Source of the DNA: Rhinopomastus cyanomelas
Lineage: Eukaryota > Chordata > Aves > Bucerotiformes > Rhinopomastidae
Assembly: GCA_013400115.1 (NCBI GenBank)
Contig: VXBP01010392.1
Coordinates: 1-64,000, forward strand
Length of the DNA stretch: 64,000 nucleotides
Direction: 5' to 3'
Part shown: positions 24,165 through 36,275 of the stretch, one piece after another
Layout: each line of letters begins with the position of its first letter
Position numbering within the stretch: position 1 is the first letter of the stretch
Made by a program: the position numbers and the translations under genes
Notes under the pieces: generated by a model
Databases searched by the model: none
Seen by the model: only the letters and a program-made list of their open reading frames with translations
What the model was told of the DNA's origin: nothing

Positions 24165-25015
24165 TGTCGATCTGGTTGAGGGTAGGGAGGTGCTGCAGAG
24201 GGATTTAGACAGGCTGGAGTGATGGGCTATAGGCAATGGGATGAAGTTTAACAAAGCCAAGTGCCAGGTCATGCACATCAGTCATAACAACCTCCATCAG
24301 CTCCAGGCTGGGAGAAGAGGGGCTGGAGAGCTGCCTGGTGGAAAAGGACCTGGCGGTGTTGGTTGACAGCCAGCTGAACAGCAGCCAGCAGGGTGCCCAG
24401 GTGGCCAAGAAGGCCAACAGAATCCTGGCCTGGAACAGGAACGGTGTAACCAGCAGGAGCAGGGAGGTCATAGTGCCCCTGTACTCTGCACTCATGAGAC
24501 CACACCTTGGGTCCTGGGTCAAGTTTCGGGTGTCACAGTATAAAAAGGACATTGAGGGGTTGGAGCAGGGTCAGAGAAAAGGCAACGAGGTTGGAGAGAG
24601 GTCTGGAAAACAGGCCCTATGGAGAGCAGCTGAGGGAACTGGTGTTATTTAGTCTAGAGAAGAAGAGGGTGAGAGAAGATCTTATTGCTCTCTACAACTA
24701 CCTGAAAGGAGGTTGTAATGAGGCTGTTGTTGGTCTCTTCTCCCACATTACTAATGATAGGAAAAGGGGAGATGGCCTCAAGTTGCATCAGGGGAAGTTT
24801 AGATTGGATCTTAGGAAGAAGTTCTTTCCTGAGAGTGGTTTGGCACTGGATAAAGCTGCCCAGGGAGGTGATGGAGTGTCCATCCCTGAAGGTATTTAAA
24901 AAACAGGTAGAGCAACTTGAGCACTTGAGGCCATGGTCTAGAGGTTAGGGAGATGTTGTGATGAGGGCTGGACTTCATTATCTTGGAGGTCCTTTCCAGC
25001 CATGATGATTCTATA
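24165..25015 (+). mobile_element. CR1 copy of a second subfamily, tandem to the previous one
   Basis: Sense. Text includes MEKDLAVLVDSQLNSSQQGA, KKANRILAWNRNGVTSRSRE and NDRKRGDGLKLHQGKFRLD. It ends CCAGCCATGATGATTCTAT. It follows the previous element head to tail within 20 bases but belongs to the LIALYNYLKGGC type. Confidence 0.9.
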
Positions 25016-25765
25016 AGAAATAAATCCATCAAATTAAAGTAATGGAAGACCTCCTGCTCTTCACAAAAGCTGAAAAATCGCAAGCCAGAGCAAACCCCAT
25101 TACAACTCAAGCATCACTTGAATCATCTGTCACTGAAAGCATTTATGTCAACAGTGGATGTTTCTTTGTAGATTGCTCTCAAATAAAAAAATTTTTATGC
25201 CTGCAGGGCACTGTTTTATCTGGTCACAGGAGTCCCCCTGGGCTTTCTAATCTGTAAACTGATTTTCAATCACAGAACAGCACTGCTATGTGCTCTCCTT
25301 AGCCACGACCAGAAATGTCATGTGGTGCAGGATGTGGTAAATAAAAGCACATAACACTCATCTCTAAAGCTGGCTGGGATGAGACAGGGAAGAAAGACTT
25401 TCTGTGGATGGTTTAGATGATGTACTGTATTTAATTCACAGCATTCATCAGATGACGTAGTGAAAAAGCACATAAAAAGGACCAAACGATTAAAAAAAAA
25501 AGAATTAAATAATTCTACTTGTTCAGAATTGGACAAAATGGCCTGTTCCTCAGCCAACCACCAGATTTATCTCCATTCATTGGTTTCCACCCCCAAAGCC
25601 TGAAGTGAAACACATTTATTCCATGTATGTAAGAAGACATCAGGTCTCTTTGTCCTGGTGAGAAACCGTGGTGTGTAAACTTGTGACAGAACTGAAAAAC
25701 AAATGCACGTCAGTGTGGTCTCTACATTCAGCATTTAACTAGCTTTAGCTTGCTTCTAGGCTACC
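25016..25765. other. No gene seen
   Basis: A CR1-free spacer. Short frames only. Confidence 0.4.
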
Positions 25766-26195
25766 AAGCTGGTAAAGGATTTGGAACAGGTATCATATGA
25801 TGAAGAGCTGAAGGATCTGGGGCTGTTTAGCCTGGACGAGATTGAGGGAAGACCTTATTGCTCTCTACAGCTACTTGAAAAGAGGTTGTAGACAGGCATG
25901 GGTCAGTCTGCTCTCCCTAGCTGCCAAGTGATAGAACAAGGGAAAATGGCCTTAAGCCGCACCAGGGGAGGTTCAGGTTGGATGTCAGGAGGAATTTCTT
26001 TCCAGAAAGTGTTGCCAGGCATTGGAACAGCCTGCCCAGGGAAGGGGTTGAGTCACCATCCCTGGAGGTGTTGAAAAGAAGGGTAGATGTTGCATTGGGG
26101 GGCAGAGTTTAGTGGTGATGACAGGGCTAGGAAAAGGTTGGACTTTATGATCTTGAAGGTCTCTTGCAGTTGGAAATGTTCTATAATCCTATGAT
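25766..26195 (+). mobile_element. CR1 fragment with 3' end
   Basis: Sense, degraded ORF2 C-terminus (DEELKDLGLFSL, RHWNSLPREGVESPSLEVLK-like) followed by the tail GTTCTATAATCCTATGATC. Confidence 0.85.
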
Positions 26196-26729
26196 CACTG
26201 GCATTTGCCAGAGCAGATGTAACCAAGCAGCTTGTCTGCTTGTCATGTCCAGATCTGCCAAAAGCTTGAGAAGACTTTTGTAACAAATAATAAAAAGTCT
26301 ACCTGGCCCAAGAATGCATTTTTTTGAGGAGTGCCTTAGTGTGTCTTCAACATTACACAAGATCAACAGACAAGTTGTCTTGTATGTCTCTTTGGAAAGA
26401 ATGCTGTAATTTGAAAGAAATCTACCCGACAGAAAGCTACTGAGATCATTTAACCATTCTGGCAATTTGTAAAAACAGACAAAACTAAACATGTGCTCAC
26501 GTTTATCCAATGGGGCTCCAGAAAAGAAGTATTAAAGAATATTTTTACAGTACATTTCACAGCCTGTGTGAAAAAAACAAATTCTAAATCTCAGGAAACT
26601 TACCTTTTGAGTATAAACGAAACCACTCAGTATGATGATTTCAAAGCACATCTCCCATTTTTATATCATAAGTAGATCTATTTATTAAATATCAAGCGAA
26701 CTCTTTTCATTTCACCAGAGTTTTAAACA
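26196..26729. other. No gene seen
   Basis: AT-rich noncoding sequence without recognised elements. Confidence 0.4.
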
Positions 26730-27575
26730 AATCATTAGGGGTTAGAAGGGACTTCCAGAGGCCATTAAGTCCAACCCTCTGCTCAAGCAGGACCACAGAA
26801 CCTAGAACAGGTCACACAGGAACGCATCCAGAAGGGTCTTGAAAGACCCTTCCTCCAGATGAGGAGACTCCACAACCTCTCTGGACAGCCCGTTCCAGTG
26901 CTTCGTAACTCTTACAGTAAAGAAGTTCTTCCTCATGTTGGAACACAGGAAGTTCCACTTCAGCTTACACCCACTGTTCCTTGTCCTATCACAGGGCTCA
27001 AGTGAAAAGAGATTGTCTCTTTCTTCCTGACACCCAGCCCCCACAGATTTATAGACAGTGATTAAGTCCTTTTGTAACGCTCCCCTCTCCAGTCTAAAGC
27101 ATCCCAGATCTCTCAATCTCTCCTCATAAGTTAGGTGCTGCACTCCCCTAATTGTCCTCGTAGCCCTTTATTGGACTCTCTCAATCTGATCTCTTTTCCT
27201 CTTGAACGGGACACAATACTCCAGATGTGGCCTCACTAGGGCAGAGTAAAGGGAGAGAAGAACCTCCCTTGATCTGCTGGACACACTCTTCATGATTCAT
27301 CCCAGGATACTACAGGCCTTGATGGCCACAAGAGCACACCTGCTGCTCAGCGGAGAGCTTGTTGTCCACAAGAACCTCTCCACGGAAGTGCTCTCCCGGA
27401 GGTTGTCCCCCAACTTGTATTGATGCTTCTCATTACTCCTTCCTAGGTGTTGGACTCTGCACTGATTGAAACTCATTAAATTCCTCTTTGCTGAACTCTT
27501 CAGTCTCTCCAAACCTTCCTGAATAGCTCCACAGCCATCAGGTGAATCGGCCAGACCACCCAGCTTAAGTGTTTT
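26730..27575 (-). mobile_element. CR1 copy, third subfamily wording
   Basis: Antisense. The 113-codon open frame 27143-26802 gives EERLRDLGCFRLERGALQKD, CDRTRNSGCKLKWNFLC and KHWNGLSREVVESPHLE. Further upstream text (27581-27297) has NLMSFNQCRVQHLGRSNEKH. The tail is reduced to AAATCATTAGGGGTTAGAAG. Confidence 0.87.
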
Positions 27576-29219
27576 ATGCACAACAAAGTTTTTCTGGAAG
27601 CAACACTGCCAAGTTCTTGACAGATAGCCATTCTTTTAACCTGTTGATATCTGTGCTTCCTGATCGTACAAGTGGAAGGTCCTCTAACATGAAAGCACTA
27701 TACGGACATAAAGCACTCCTTCACGATCAGGCAAATAGCTGCATGAGGTCAGATTGTGACAAGACAGCAAGGACTTGTCTAGTGTGTAGTATTTAAAAGT
27801 TGAAAAGGTCATTCATTTTAACAAACCCAAACCACACATGATGAGAGTAGCAAGTCTTCAGAGCAATAGGTTAGCAGGCTGGAATAATAACCCAAGTTGA
27901 AGTTTATGATGCCCCATGTCTTCTTCTGCAGTTCTGCAACCAGACACCCTTAACTCACTCAACCTGATATTCCCATAAATTCCATCTACCATAGGTAAGA
28001 GAAGCTAAAAGAAAATGATGTAAATCCCTTCTCAAAACACATATTTGTGTCTCAGAAAAGGAAAATGAAGGTATTTTAAGAAGTTTAAATTCTGCCTTTT
28101 TTAATCACATTCACATTAAAATAGAGATGTTGGAAATACTAGTAAAGTTCTCAAAACAGATGTGATAATGTAGTTGTTAATCCCCCTAAAGCCCTGTTTA
28201 AAATAAATCCATTTCATTAAGGAAAGGAAGCAAAATGTCAGCGTCACCCCTACCACATTTCCTCCCAAGTGCTGTATAAGGGGAGCATGTTGACATGAAA
28301 TTCATGCGGCATCCTCAGCCCATGGAGACGCCGGGAAACAGCCAGCTGGGGAGGGCCTGGCCCTGTGCCTGCTCCCCACAGCTTCCTGGAAGCTTGACTG
28401 GAAACAGAATTTTTTTGGTGTCAGACTGTGGGATTCGGGAAATTCCAGGATCAGGCTACTCTAAAATGCTTCACAGCTTCCCAGGGGAAACTCTGCTGGT
28501 TACTGGGTCAGAGCTCATTTTGTTCCTCTGTTTCACAGACTTGTGTTTCTGGGATATTTGAGAAAAATCTCCACAGCACAGTCTTGCTAGTGGCCTCTTC
28601 CCTTCTCATGCAGCAGCACCTCTTGTGTAGCCCCTAGATGATGAACCACTGATGGGTGGTAGGGTGCTGCATTTCTCAGTGGAGGAGGAAGCCTAACAGC
28701 TCTTTCCCCTACATTTGTAAAGGAAAAGGACCACTAAAACACAATACACGACCTCATCCAGGCCTCCAGGACAGAATAGGGAGAAACAGAAGCTAATTCT
28801 GGTTACGCCTGGTGTACACCTTTGTGTCACCTCTGCGAGCACGCTCCCAGCCTTGTGAACTTCTCTGAATGACCAGAGGCACTGGGATGGAAAAAGCCAA
28901 CAAATATCCTCAGTACCAACTCTGCAACAGGGGAACATGCCCCTAATCAAACTAAGTACCTCTAATAACCAAGGTTGCAAAACCAGCTAGTTTTGAACTG
29001 GTACAGTTATCTGCTTCTTCCAAAAAAATGTATTAAATCCCCAAAGAAAACAAAATTATCTCCTGATTTTCATAAAAGCACTCAGTGAGATACTCAGTGA
29101 TCGCTCTGTAAGATACACAGCTACCTGTGGCAGCACAGGACCCTCTTAAAATGTGCTGCATCCTTCGTTTCACCTGCTGAAGTTTTTTTTCCAAGGGACC
29201 TAATCTGTACCTGAACTAG
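27576..29219. other. No gene seen
   Basis: A 1.6-kb CR1-free stretch. Frames of 88-95 codons at 28295-28561 and 28980-28693 (minus) have no recognisable domain. Confidence 0.4.
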
Positions 29220-29325
29220 ACTTGGTTGCTGAAGGCCTCATCCAGCCCAGCCTTGAACATCTCCAGGGAGGGGGCAGCCACAACTTCTCTGGGCAACTGA
29301 TTCCAGAGTATCTCCACCACCTGAT
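29220..29325 (-). mobile_element. CR1 remnant
   Basis: Antisense piece with CTCATCCAGCCCAGCCTTGA, CATCTCCAGGGAGGGGGCAG and CAACTGATTCCAGAGT, the C-terminal coding part of an older CR1. Both ends are missing. Confidence 0.7.
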
Positions 29326-31237
29326 CTGAAGTGGATACGATCACTTTCAGAAAAGCACACTGGAAAGTGAAACTGGGGTTCTCTCTGACATGGCCACAGT
29401 GCTCGATTTTGCAGGCATTGTTCCTAATGATCTGTTAGAGTGGTTCTCAAAAGCCTAAACAGAAAACCTTAGTGGGCAGCCTTAACTCCTTCAATCACTC
29501 TTCATCAGATTTATTCTCCACCCACAAAAATCCCAAATCGTAAACTCCAAATGAAATAAGACTTCACTCAAAGGAAAAGGGAGATGTGCACCATTATTGT
29601 TTTCCAAAAATCAACCATCCAAAACACTTTAGACTCAGGATCTAAAAATTTCAGTCTGAGGTTTAGTCAAAGCATTTATATAAGGGTAACTCTCAGTAGT
29701 ACATATAAGCTTCTTGCAACGCAAAAGCCATCAGCTAATCAAATACACGTCCCACAAGACACAAACAAAGAAGTTTCAGAATTGCTCAGTTTAGCCACAT
29801 TTTTGGCAGGGAACTTATTTTTTTAATCTCAGCAAAGAGCAGCTCTGTAAAGATTTCTCTATCTAAACACAATCCCTGGACAGTACCAAAGAGTGAACAC
29901 TGTTGGGAAAAACTGAGAGGTATCCATGTTTATTGTTGAGATAAACAAATTTCAGAGTATTTATTAGTTCTGTTCCAAGGATTCCTGTGTTCAAATACCA
30001 CCACCTTTATTATTTAGAAGAAAATCCTAATGTTTGCATACACACATGTGCTTGTGTTTAGCTGATCCAATATTCCTGGGTTCTCATTCTTTATTTGAAA
30101 TACACTACCGTAATGAGGCTAAACAACAATAAAGTTCTGAGACCAAGTTTCCCGGTACTGAAGCACCCTGCCAACCACCACAAGCAGTAGGGACAGGAAG
30201 AAGCAAGACAGTAATCACAGCCAGCCAGATGAGGCTGAATTAAATGTGCCAATAAACAAATGCATCACTGTGTTAGGCATCAGAAGCAATTGTTTTTTAA
30301 ACCAGTTCAGCTAAATCAGCACCAAGCGCTGTCAGATTAATGTACAGGTCCTGTGAAGCTCTCTGAGGACTACAAAGGAAACCAAAGTTCAGCGTTTAAC
30401 CACAGATTCATGAGTGCTTCTCTGGTCACTCACTCAGTTCAGTCACTCATACAACCTCTGTGCTGCTCTTCCATCCTTGCTGAAAGTGCATAAACAAAGT
30501 CTGTAGGCCGCATGGGGAACTGAAGATCAGTGCTAAAAACAACCCCCCAGCCTTTAGGTGGGAAAGGAGACAGGCAGGATTGTTACCTTTCCCAAGGACA
30601 GTTGTACTGATGCAGCTGACTTGCTGCAGGTAGGGTAGAAGAAATAATAGGGACTGCTGCCAGAAATGTTTCTGTGAGGTTACCAGGCACTAAAAGGAGA
30701 TGCTGTGAGGGAGTGAGAGACCACCCTCTGCCAGGTTCCTGTTTCAGATCTGCCATCCTGAGCTAGCCAAAGGATCTCATGCAGGTTCCCCTGAAGCTGG
30801 AAGCAGCTGCCCCGCTCCCCCCAAGCCTGAAGACACAGAGCAGCAATGAATCGTGGTTTCCTTCCTCCTGTTTTACTGGGAGATCTGTCAAATGAAAGTT
30901 TCCATTTTCCACCAAAGAAGCCAACTGTTTACTGACAACAATAAAATGCTAAGCAGCACTTTACCTAACATGCAGGGCATTTCATTCTCCTTTTCAAACC
31001 TCTCCTGCTCACTCACATCTAGTTTAGTCCTCACACCTCAGACAAAGACGATTACTGGAACCAATACAGTAGCCTTTCTGATAGGCTTTCAGTATGTTCA
31101 ACTAACAGCCACAATACAAGTCCACTGCAAGCACTACAGAAATAAACCACCCAAACCCAGGCACACGCTGACAAACACATGTGGGCAAATAGCTCATGGA
31201 ATTTTTTTTTCCTGATATGCAATTCTAGCTCCACACA
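29326..31237. other. No gene seen; longest CR1-free stretch left of RNLS
   Basis: Nearly 2 kb without recognised repeats. A 120-codon frame at 30853-31215 (plus) starts MVSFLLFYWEICQMKV. It shows no known domain and no splice support, and I treat it as chance. Confidence 0.4.
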
Positions 31238-31925
31238 ATTACAGAATTCTTGAGGCTGGAAAAGACCCGAGTTCATCTAGCCCAGCCCAGGACCTAATAT
31301 CACTACAAACTAGACCATGGCACCAAGTCCCATGGCTAGGCTGCCCTTAAACACCTCCAGGGATGGGAGATCACCACTGCCTTAGACAGTCGAGTCCAGT
31401 GTCTGATCACCCTTTCCATGAGGGTTTCCTAACACCCAACCTAACCCTCCCTCGGTGCAGCTTCAGGCCCTGCCCTCTCATCCTGCCTCTAGTGGCCTGA
31501 CTACAACCTCCCTTCAGGGAGCTTTAGAGAGGGAGAAGGCCCCCTGAATCTCCTCCTCTCCAGGCTAAACACCCCCAGCTCCTCCTCATCAGACTTTCCC
31601 TCCAGTCCCTTCACCAGCCTTGTTGCTCTTCTTAACACACTTCAGCCCCTCAATCTCTTTCTTGAAGTGAGGGGCCCAGAACTGTTCCCAGTAGGCATCC
31701 CCAGTGCCCAGTACAGGGGGAGAATTACATCCCTAGTCTTGCTGGCCACACTATTGCTGATACAAGCTGGGATGCTATTGGCCTTTCAGGCACCCAGGCA
31801 CACTGCTGGCTCCTGTTCAGCCAGTTGTCAACCAGTACTGCCAGGTCCCTCTCTGCTAGGCTGCTCTCCAACCACCCATCCCCTAGTCTGTAGTTGCAAG
31901 GGGTTATTGTGGCCAAAATGCAGGA
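31238..31925 (-). mobile_element. CR1 copy with 3' tail
   Basis: Antisense. Tail AATTACAGAATTCTTGAGGC, then strongly diverged ORF2 sequence. The minus strand still reads LGDGWLESSLAERDLAVLVD at 31895-31830. An old copy with indels throughout. Confidence 0.82.
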
Positions 31926-32363
31926 CTTCCAACAGCCTTTTTTTCAGAAAGCACTCCTTAAGAAGAGAGACTATAACTGAGCATGGAATACATAACTTCA
32001 TCTGCTTTAAAGACAGATACAGTGGATTCACTGGCAGCTGAATGAAGAAATATGCACTGCTTCTCCTTGACCCTCTGAGCAGCCAGATATATAGTCTCTG
32101 TCTCCTTTCTCCTTGCTTTCTCATGCTTGTCAAATCATTCCATGAGTTAATCTAGCTCCCTGACCAAGCAAAACCAAACCCATGCTTACATGTACATACA
32201 CACATATATCTTTATATTTATATTGTTTTATATTTCTATCTCCTTGCTGCATTACTGAGTCAAATCAATCCAAGGAAGGGTACAAAATGCTGCAGTGGAA
32301 GAGTAAGAGTTGCTAAGAGGTGGAACTGACACTAGCAATAGGAAGTAGAAAGAAGATGACATT
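31926..32363. other. No gene seen; TA-rich tract
   Basis: Noncoding. A TA-rich simple tract lies at about 32190-32240. Confidence 0.4.
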
Positions 32364-32800
32364 CACAGATTGACAGAATCATTGGAGTTGTAAGGGACTT
32401 AGAGATCATCAAGTCCAACCCCCTCTGCCACAGCAGAGCTGCATCCAGGTGGGGTTTGGACATCTCCAGACCAGGAGTCTCCACAGCCTCTCTGTGCAAC
32501 CTGTGCAAGGACTTTGGGACTCACACTGGAAAGACATTTTTCCCTATTTCTAAATTAAACTTATGTTCCAGCTTGTGCCCAGTGATACTTGTCCTGTCAC
32601 TGAGCACAACTGGAAACAGCCTGGCACCATGCTCCTTACAGCCACTCTGTAGATATTTATAGATGTGGGCCAGCTCTTCTCTCACTCTCCTCAAAGCTAA
32701 ACATTCACAGCTCTCTCGATCTTTCCTCTCAAGAGATGCTCCAGGCCCCCAACCATCTTCCTTGCCCTCCACTAGACTCTCTCCAGTAGTCCCCTGGAAA
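32364..32800 (-). mobile_element. CR1 fragment with 3' tail
   Basis: Antisense. Tail TTGACAGAATCATTGGAGTT, then C-terminal coding remnants (SDRTSITGHKLEHKFNLEI on the minus strand). Ends near 32800 at the RVQWRARKMV-like region. Confidence 0.83.
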
Positions 32801-33204
32801 ATCACAGGTGAAATTCACAGCCAGAGGCAAAACTGTTAGGTCACAACTATAAAGAGCTGTATTCTGTCTGACTGCATCATGCAAACAGCTCTCACTTGAG
32901 CAAGGACAAAAGGATTCACTACAGACTGAGTCACCTATCTTTCTGATGCAGCACTCATAACCCACACAAGAGCCTCTGACACTTCTATCAGTGTCCTGCC
33001 TAGTTTTACCAACACAAAACCTTTCACTATCACAAACTCAGTATTAAGGTGCTTCCACATCAGATGAGTGGCAAGTTTTTAAAGGAACACATTAGTAACA
33101 TTGTATTAATCTCATGCAAAACTAGTAATTACTTGTATTTCCAGAAAGCACAAATGTTCGCATGACATGATCTCAGCTTCTCAGATCTGGTAAGCAATTA
33201 ACAA
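32801..33204. other. No gene seen
   Basis: A short unique stretch between CR1 fragments without supported features. Confidence 0.4.
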
Positions 33205-33745
33205 ATCATAGCATCATTCAGGTTGGAAAAGACCTTTGGCATCATCAAGTCCAACCATCAACCCTACTATACAAGTTCACCCTAAAATGGATCTTCCAAC
33301 ACCACATCTAAGCAACTTTTAAACACATCCAGAGATGGGGACTCAACCACCACCATGGGCAGCCCATTCCAGTGTCTGACCACTCTCTCTGTGAAGAAAT
33401 TTTGTTTCATGCCTAGTCTAACCCAGGCCTGTTGAAGCTTGAAGTCATTCCCTCTGGTTCTGTCGCTCATTACCTGTGAGAAGAGACCAGCACCAACATC
33501 TCTACAATGTCCTTTCAAGAAGCTGTAGAGAGCAATGAGTTCTCCCCTTAGCCACCTCTTCCTCAAACTAAATAGCCCAACCTCTCTCAATCTCTCCTCA
33601 TAAGATTTATTCTCCAGGCCCTTCCTCAGCTTCATTGCCCTTCTCTGCACTTGCTCTAGCACCTTGACATCCCCCTTGTACTGAGGTACCCAAAACTGGA
33701 CACAGCATTCAAAGTGCGGCCCCACCAATGCTGAGTACAGTGAAC
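33205..33745 (-). mobile_element. CR1 copy with 148-codon open ORF2 C-terminus
   Basis: Antisense. The frame 33728-33282 is open through KVLEQVQRRAMKLRKGLENK, SDRTRGNDFKLQQAWVRLG and RHWNGLPMVVVESPSLDVFK. Tail AAATCATAGCATCATTCAGG at the left. 5' truncated just above 33745. Confidence 0.88.
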
Positions 33746-34796
33746 ATGTTTACACCAGACAATTTAGATATGTTCGGTAACGAGAGCAAACTCAAAGCCT
33801 GGAGAAGCCCTGCTTGGAACTGGAACTACAAATGTCAGAATTGTCCTGCTATGCAAATACAAACACACTTAGCAAGAACTTGAGACTCTGGAAAAGTTTG
33901 AATTACTGCTCTCCTAATTCACGTGATCAATAATCTTGTTTTACTTGTATCTTCTCCTCAGCTTCTATTATTTAAAACATGTGGGGCGTTCACACAAATA
34001 GAAAAACAAAAAGTAGGTCAGGCTTGAAATAAAAGCCAAGCCATTTAATGTTATTAGCAGATTAAAGATGCCACTTTAAATTCCAAGCAAAGCAACTTAA
34101 TGAAAACATTGTGAACACACAGAAACAGGTTTCAACTGCCAAGACTGCTAATGTATTAACAAAAACAGGATCAATAATAAAAGATGGTCAATCTTGTTTG
34201 AAAACTCACAGAAAAGGACGATACTCCCTAGTGATCATATGGAAACTGGCGTAAGAAGATAGGATTTCACTAATATCAGCAGCCAACCTAACAGTCTGAA
34301 ATACTACTAGATTATAAACATTGGCAAATGAAAGGATGACATTTTATAAAGATCTTCTTTTAAGTAAATGGATTCCTTTGCTGACACTGGATTTACATCA
34401 TAAAGCTCTGAAATATTTCTTTCCCTTCTACTTGCTGCATAACCTCACCATTTACTACCAAAGTGTGTAAATCCCAAATACAAGTGCATTAGTTACTCAA
34501 GCTGAATGTCCTGAACATCATTTGATTGCTGCCACCTATTGCCATTCCAACCATGTTGCAAGAAGCCAACACATTCTCCTCTCTGCCTCAACCCAACATC
34601 AACACTCAAGCTATTTTAAAAGCTTAGAAAGTTATTAACCCCTCCTATACAGCACACTATGTAAAAAATAGAAAGCAGGAGGGAAAACTAACACATTGCA
34701 ACAACATTTTTTCCTTTTGATTTTATTTGCTAATTCTACAGTCATTTCAAGTAAACACAGCACACACGGCTTCTGAATGGAAACCAACCATCCTAG
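33746..34796. other. No gene seen
   Basis: AT-rich unique sequence before the LTR. No exon recognised. Confidence 0.4.
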
Positions 34797-35197
34797 GCTC
34801 AGTCAGGATAGAGTTAATTTCACCAGAAGCTGGGAGGAGGCACAGCCTGGAGACCAGAACTGAACCAGTCAGAGGGATATTGATACCAAACTGACATCCT
34901 GCTCAATATATAAGGAGGGAGCTGAACAAGGGAAGCGTGCACTGCTCACACCGGCAGCTGGTTCCAAATGGTGAGCAGCTGTGCTAGACATCAGACTCTT
35001 CACGTATAATTATTCAATTAGTATTAGTGTTACTACTGTTGGCTCTTCTCTCTTTTGTGTTGTTCTGTTAAACTCTCCTTATCTCAACAAAACCATGGGG
35101 TCTTGACATTTTTCTCCCCATTTTCACTTGCATCCCACCAAGGGCAGGAATGAACTAGCAGCTGCACTGTGCTTAGTTGCCAGCTGGGCCTAAACCA
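34797..35197 (+). mobile_element. Solo LTR, avian ERV (ERVL-like)
   Basis: The sequence follows the layout of a common avian retroviral LTR: AGAGTTAATTTCACC near the start, AAGCTGGGAGG, a TATA-like AATATATAA at 34905-34913, TTAAACTCTCCTTATCTCAAC further on, and a 3' end with GCTTAGTTGCCAGCTGGG and TAAACCA. No gag, pol or env remnants adjoin it, so it is a recombined solo LTR. It is diverged and carries no coding capacity. Boundaries are approximate. Confidence 0.65.
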
Positions 35198-35299
35198 TTA
35201 CACCAACTAAATCAATTCAGCGAAGAGTAATTCCATCAGATACTCCTATCAAGGAGCCCTAAGAAAGGCTGATTCACAGACTACATTGTTTACAAAGTT

Positions 35300-36275
35300 T
35301 ATTAGGGTTGGAAGGGGCCTTCAAAGGCCATTGGGTCCAACTAAAAAGTCTCTATCAACTATACAAAACTACATCCAGCCAGGTCTGCAACTGTGTTGGA
35401 TAGTTTTGTCCTGCTCCGGCAGGGGGGTTGGACTTGATGATCTCTTGGGTCCCTTCCAACCCCTAACATCCTATGATCCTATGATCTCCATAGAAGGGGA
35501 CTCCACAACCTCCCTGCCCCCCACCCCCAAGATTTAATAACCCTGACTGTAAAGAAGTTTTTCCTCAGGTTGAGGTGAAACTTCCTGTCTTCAGGCTTCC
35601 ATCCATTACCCCTTGTCCTGTCTGATGCCATTGAAAAGAGAGGATTCCTTTCTTCTTGGTACTCAGCCCTCATGGATTTACAGACAGTGATTACATCCCC
35701 TTGCAGCCTTCTTTTGTCCAGACTAAAAAGTCCCAATGTTCTCAATCTCTCTTCAAAAGGCAGTTGTTCCAGACTCCCAATCATCCTTGTAGCTCTATGG
35801 TGAACATTCTCAATTAATTCTCTATCCTTTTTGAATTTGAGAGACTAGAACTGGAGACAGGATTCCAGGTGCAGCCTCACTCAAGCAGAATAAAGGAGTA
35901 GAAGAACCTCCCTTGATCTGCTAGACAGACTCCTCTTGATCCACCCTCTTGGCCTTCTTGACCACCAGGGCCCATTGCTGATCCATTTTTAGGTTGTTAT
36001 CCATAACAGTTCCAAGATCCCTCTCCCCAGGGGTGCTCTCTAGCTGGTCACTACCCAACCTGTATTGATGCCTCCTTCCTGAGTGAAGGACTCCACATTT
36101 GTTTTTGTTTAAACTCATTAAATTCCTCTCAGCCCAACTCTCCAGCCTGTCCAATTCTTGAAGAGTTGAACAGCCACTAGGTGAACTGGCCAATTCACCC
36201 AGTTTGGCATCAGCAGCAAACTTGCCAAGTAGACACTTTATTCCATTATCAATTCATTAATAAAGATGTTGAACA
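35300..36275 (-). mobile_element. CR1 copy interrupted by a nested CR1
   Basis: Antisense, in two parts: 35300-35387 (3' UTR) and 35487-36275 (coding). The minus frame carries MIGSLEQLPFEERLRTLGLF, SDRTRGNGWKPEDRKFHLNL and upstream LGSDQLESTPGERDLGTVMD. The Trp-Asn-Arg-Leu box is damaged. It extends into the RT end (TTGCCAAGTAGACAC). A sense CR1 tail separates the parts. Confidence 0.85.
35388..35486 (+). mobile_element. Nested CR1 3' tail (about 99 bp)
   Basis: A sense-orientation CR1 end (CCTGCTCCGGCAGGGGGGTTG, then GATGATCTCTTGGGTCCC and two octamers) sits inside the antisense CR1. The host text resumes at CTCCATAGAAGGGGACTCC immediately after the last octamer. Confidence 0.82.
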
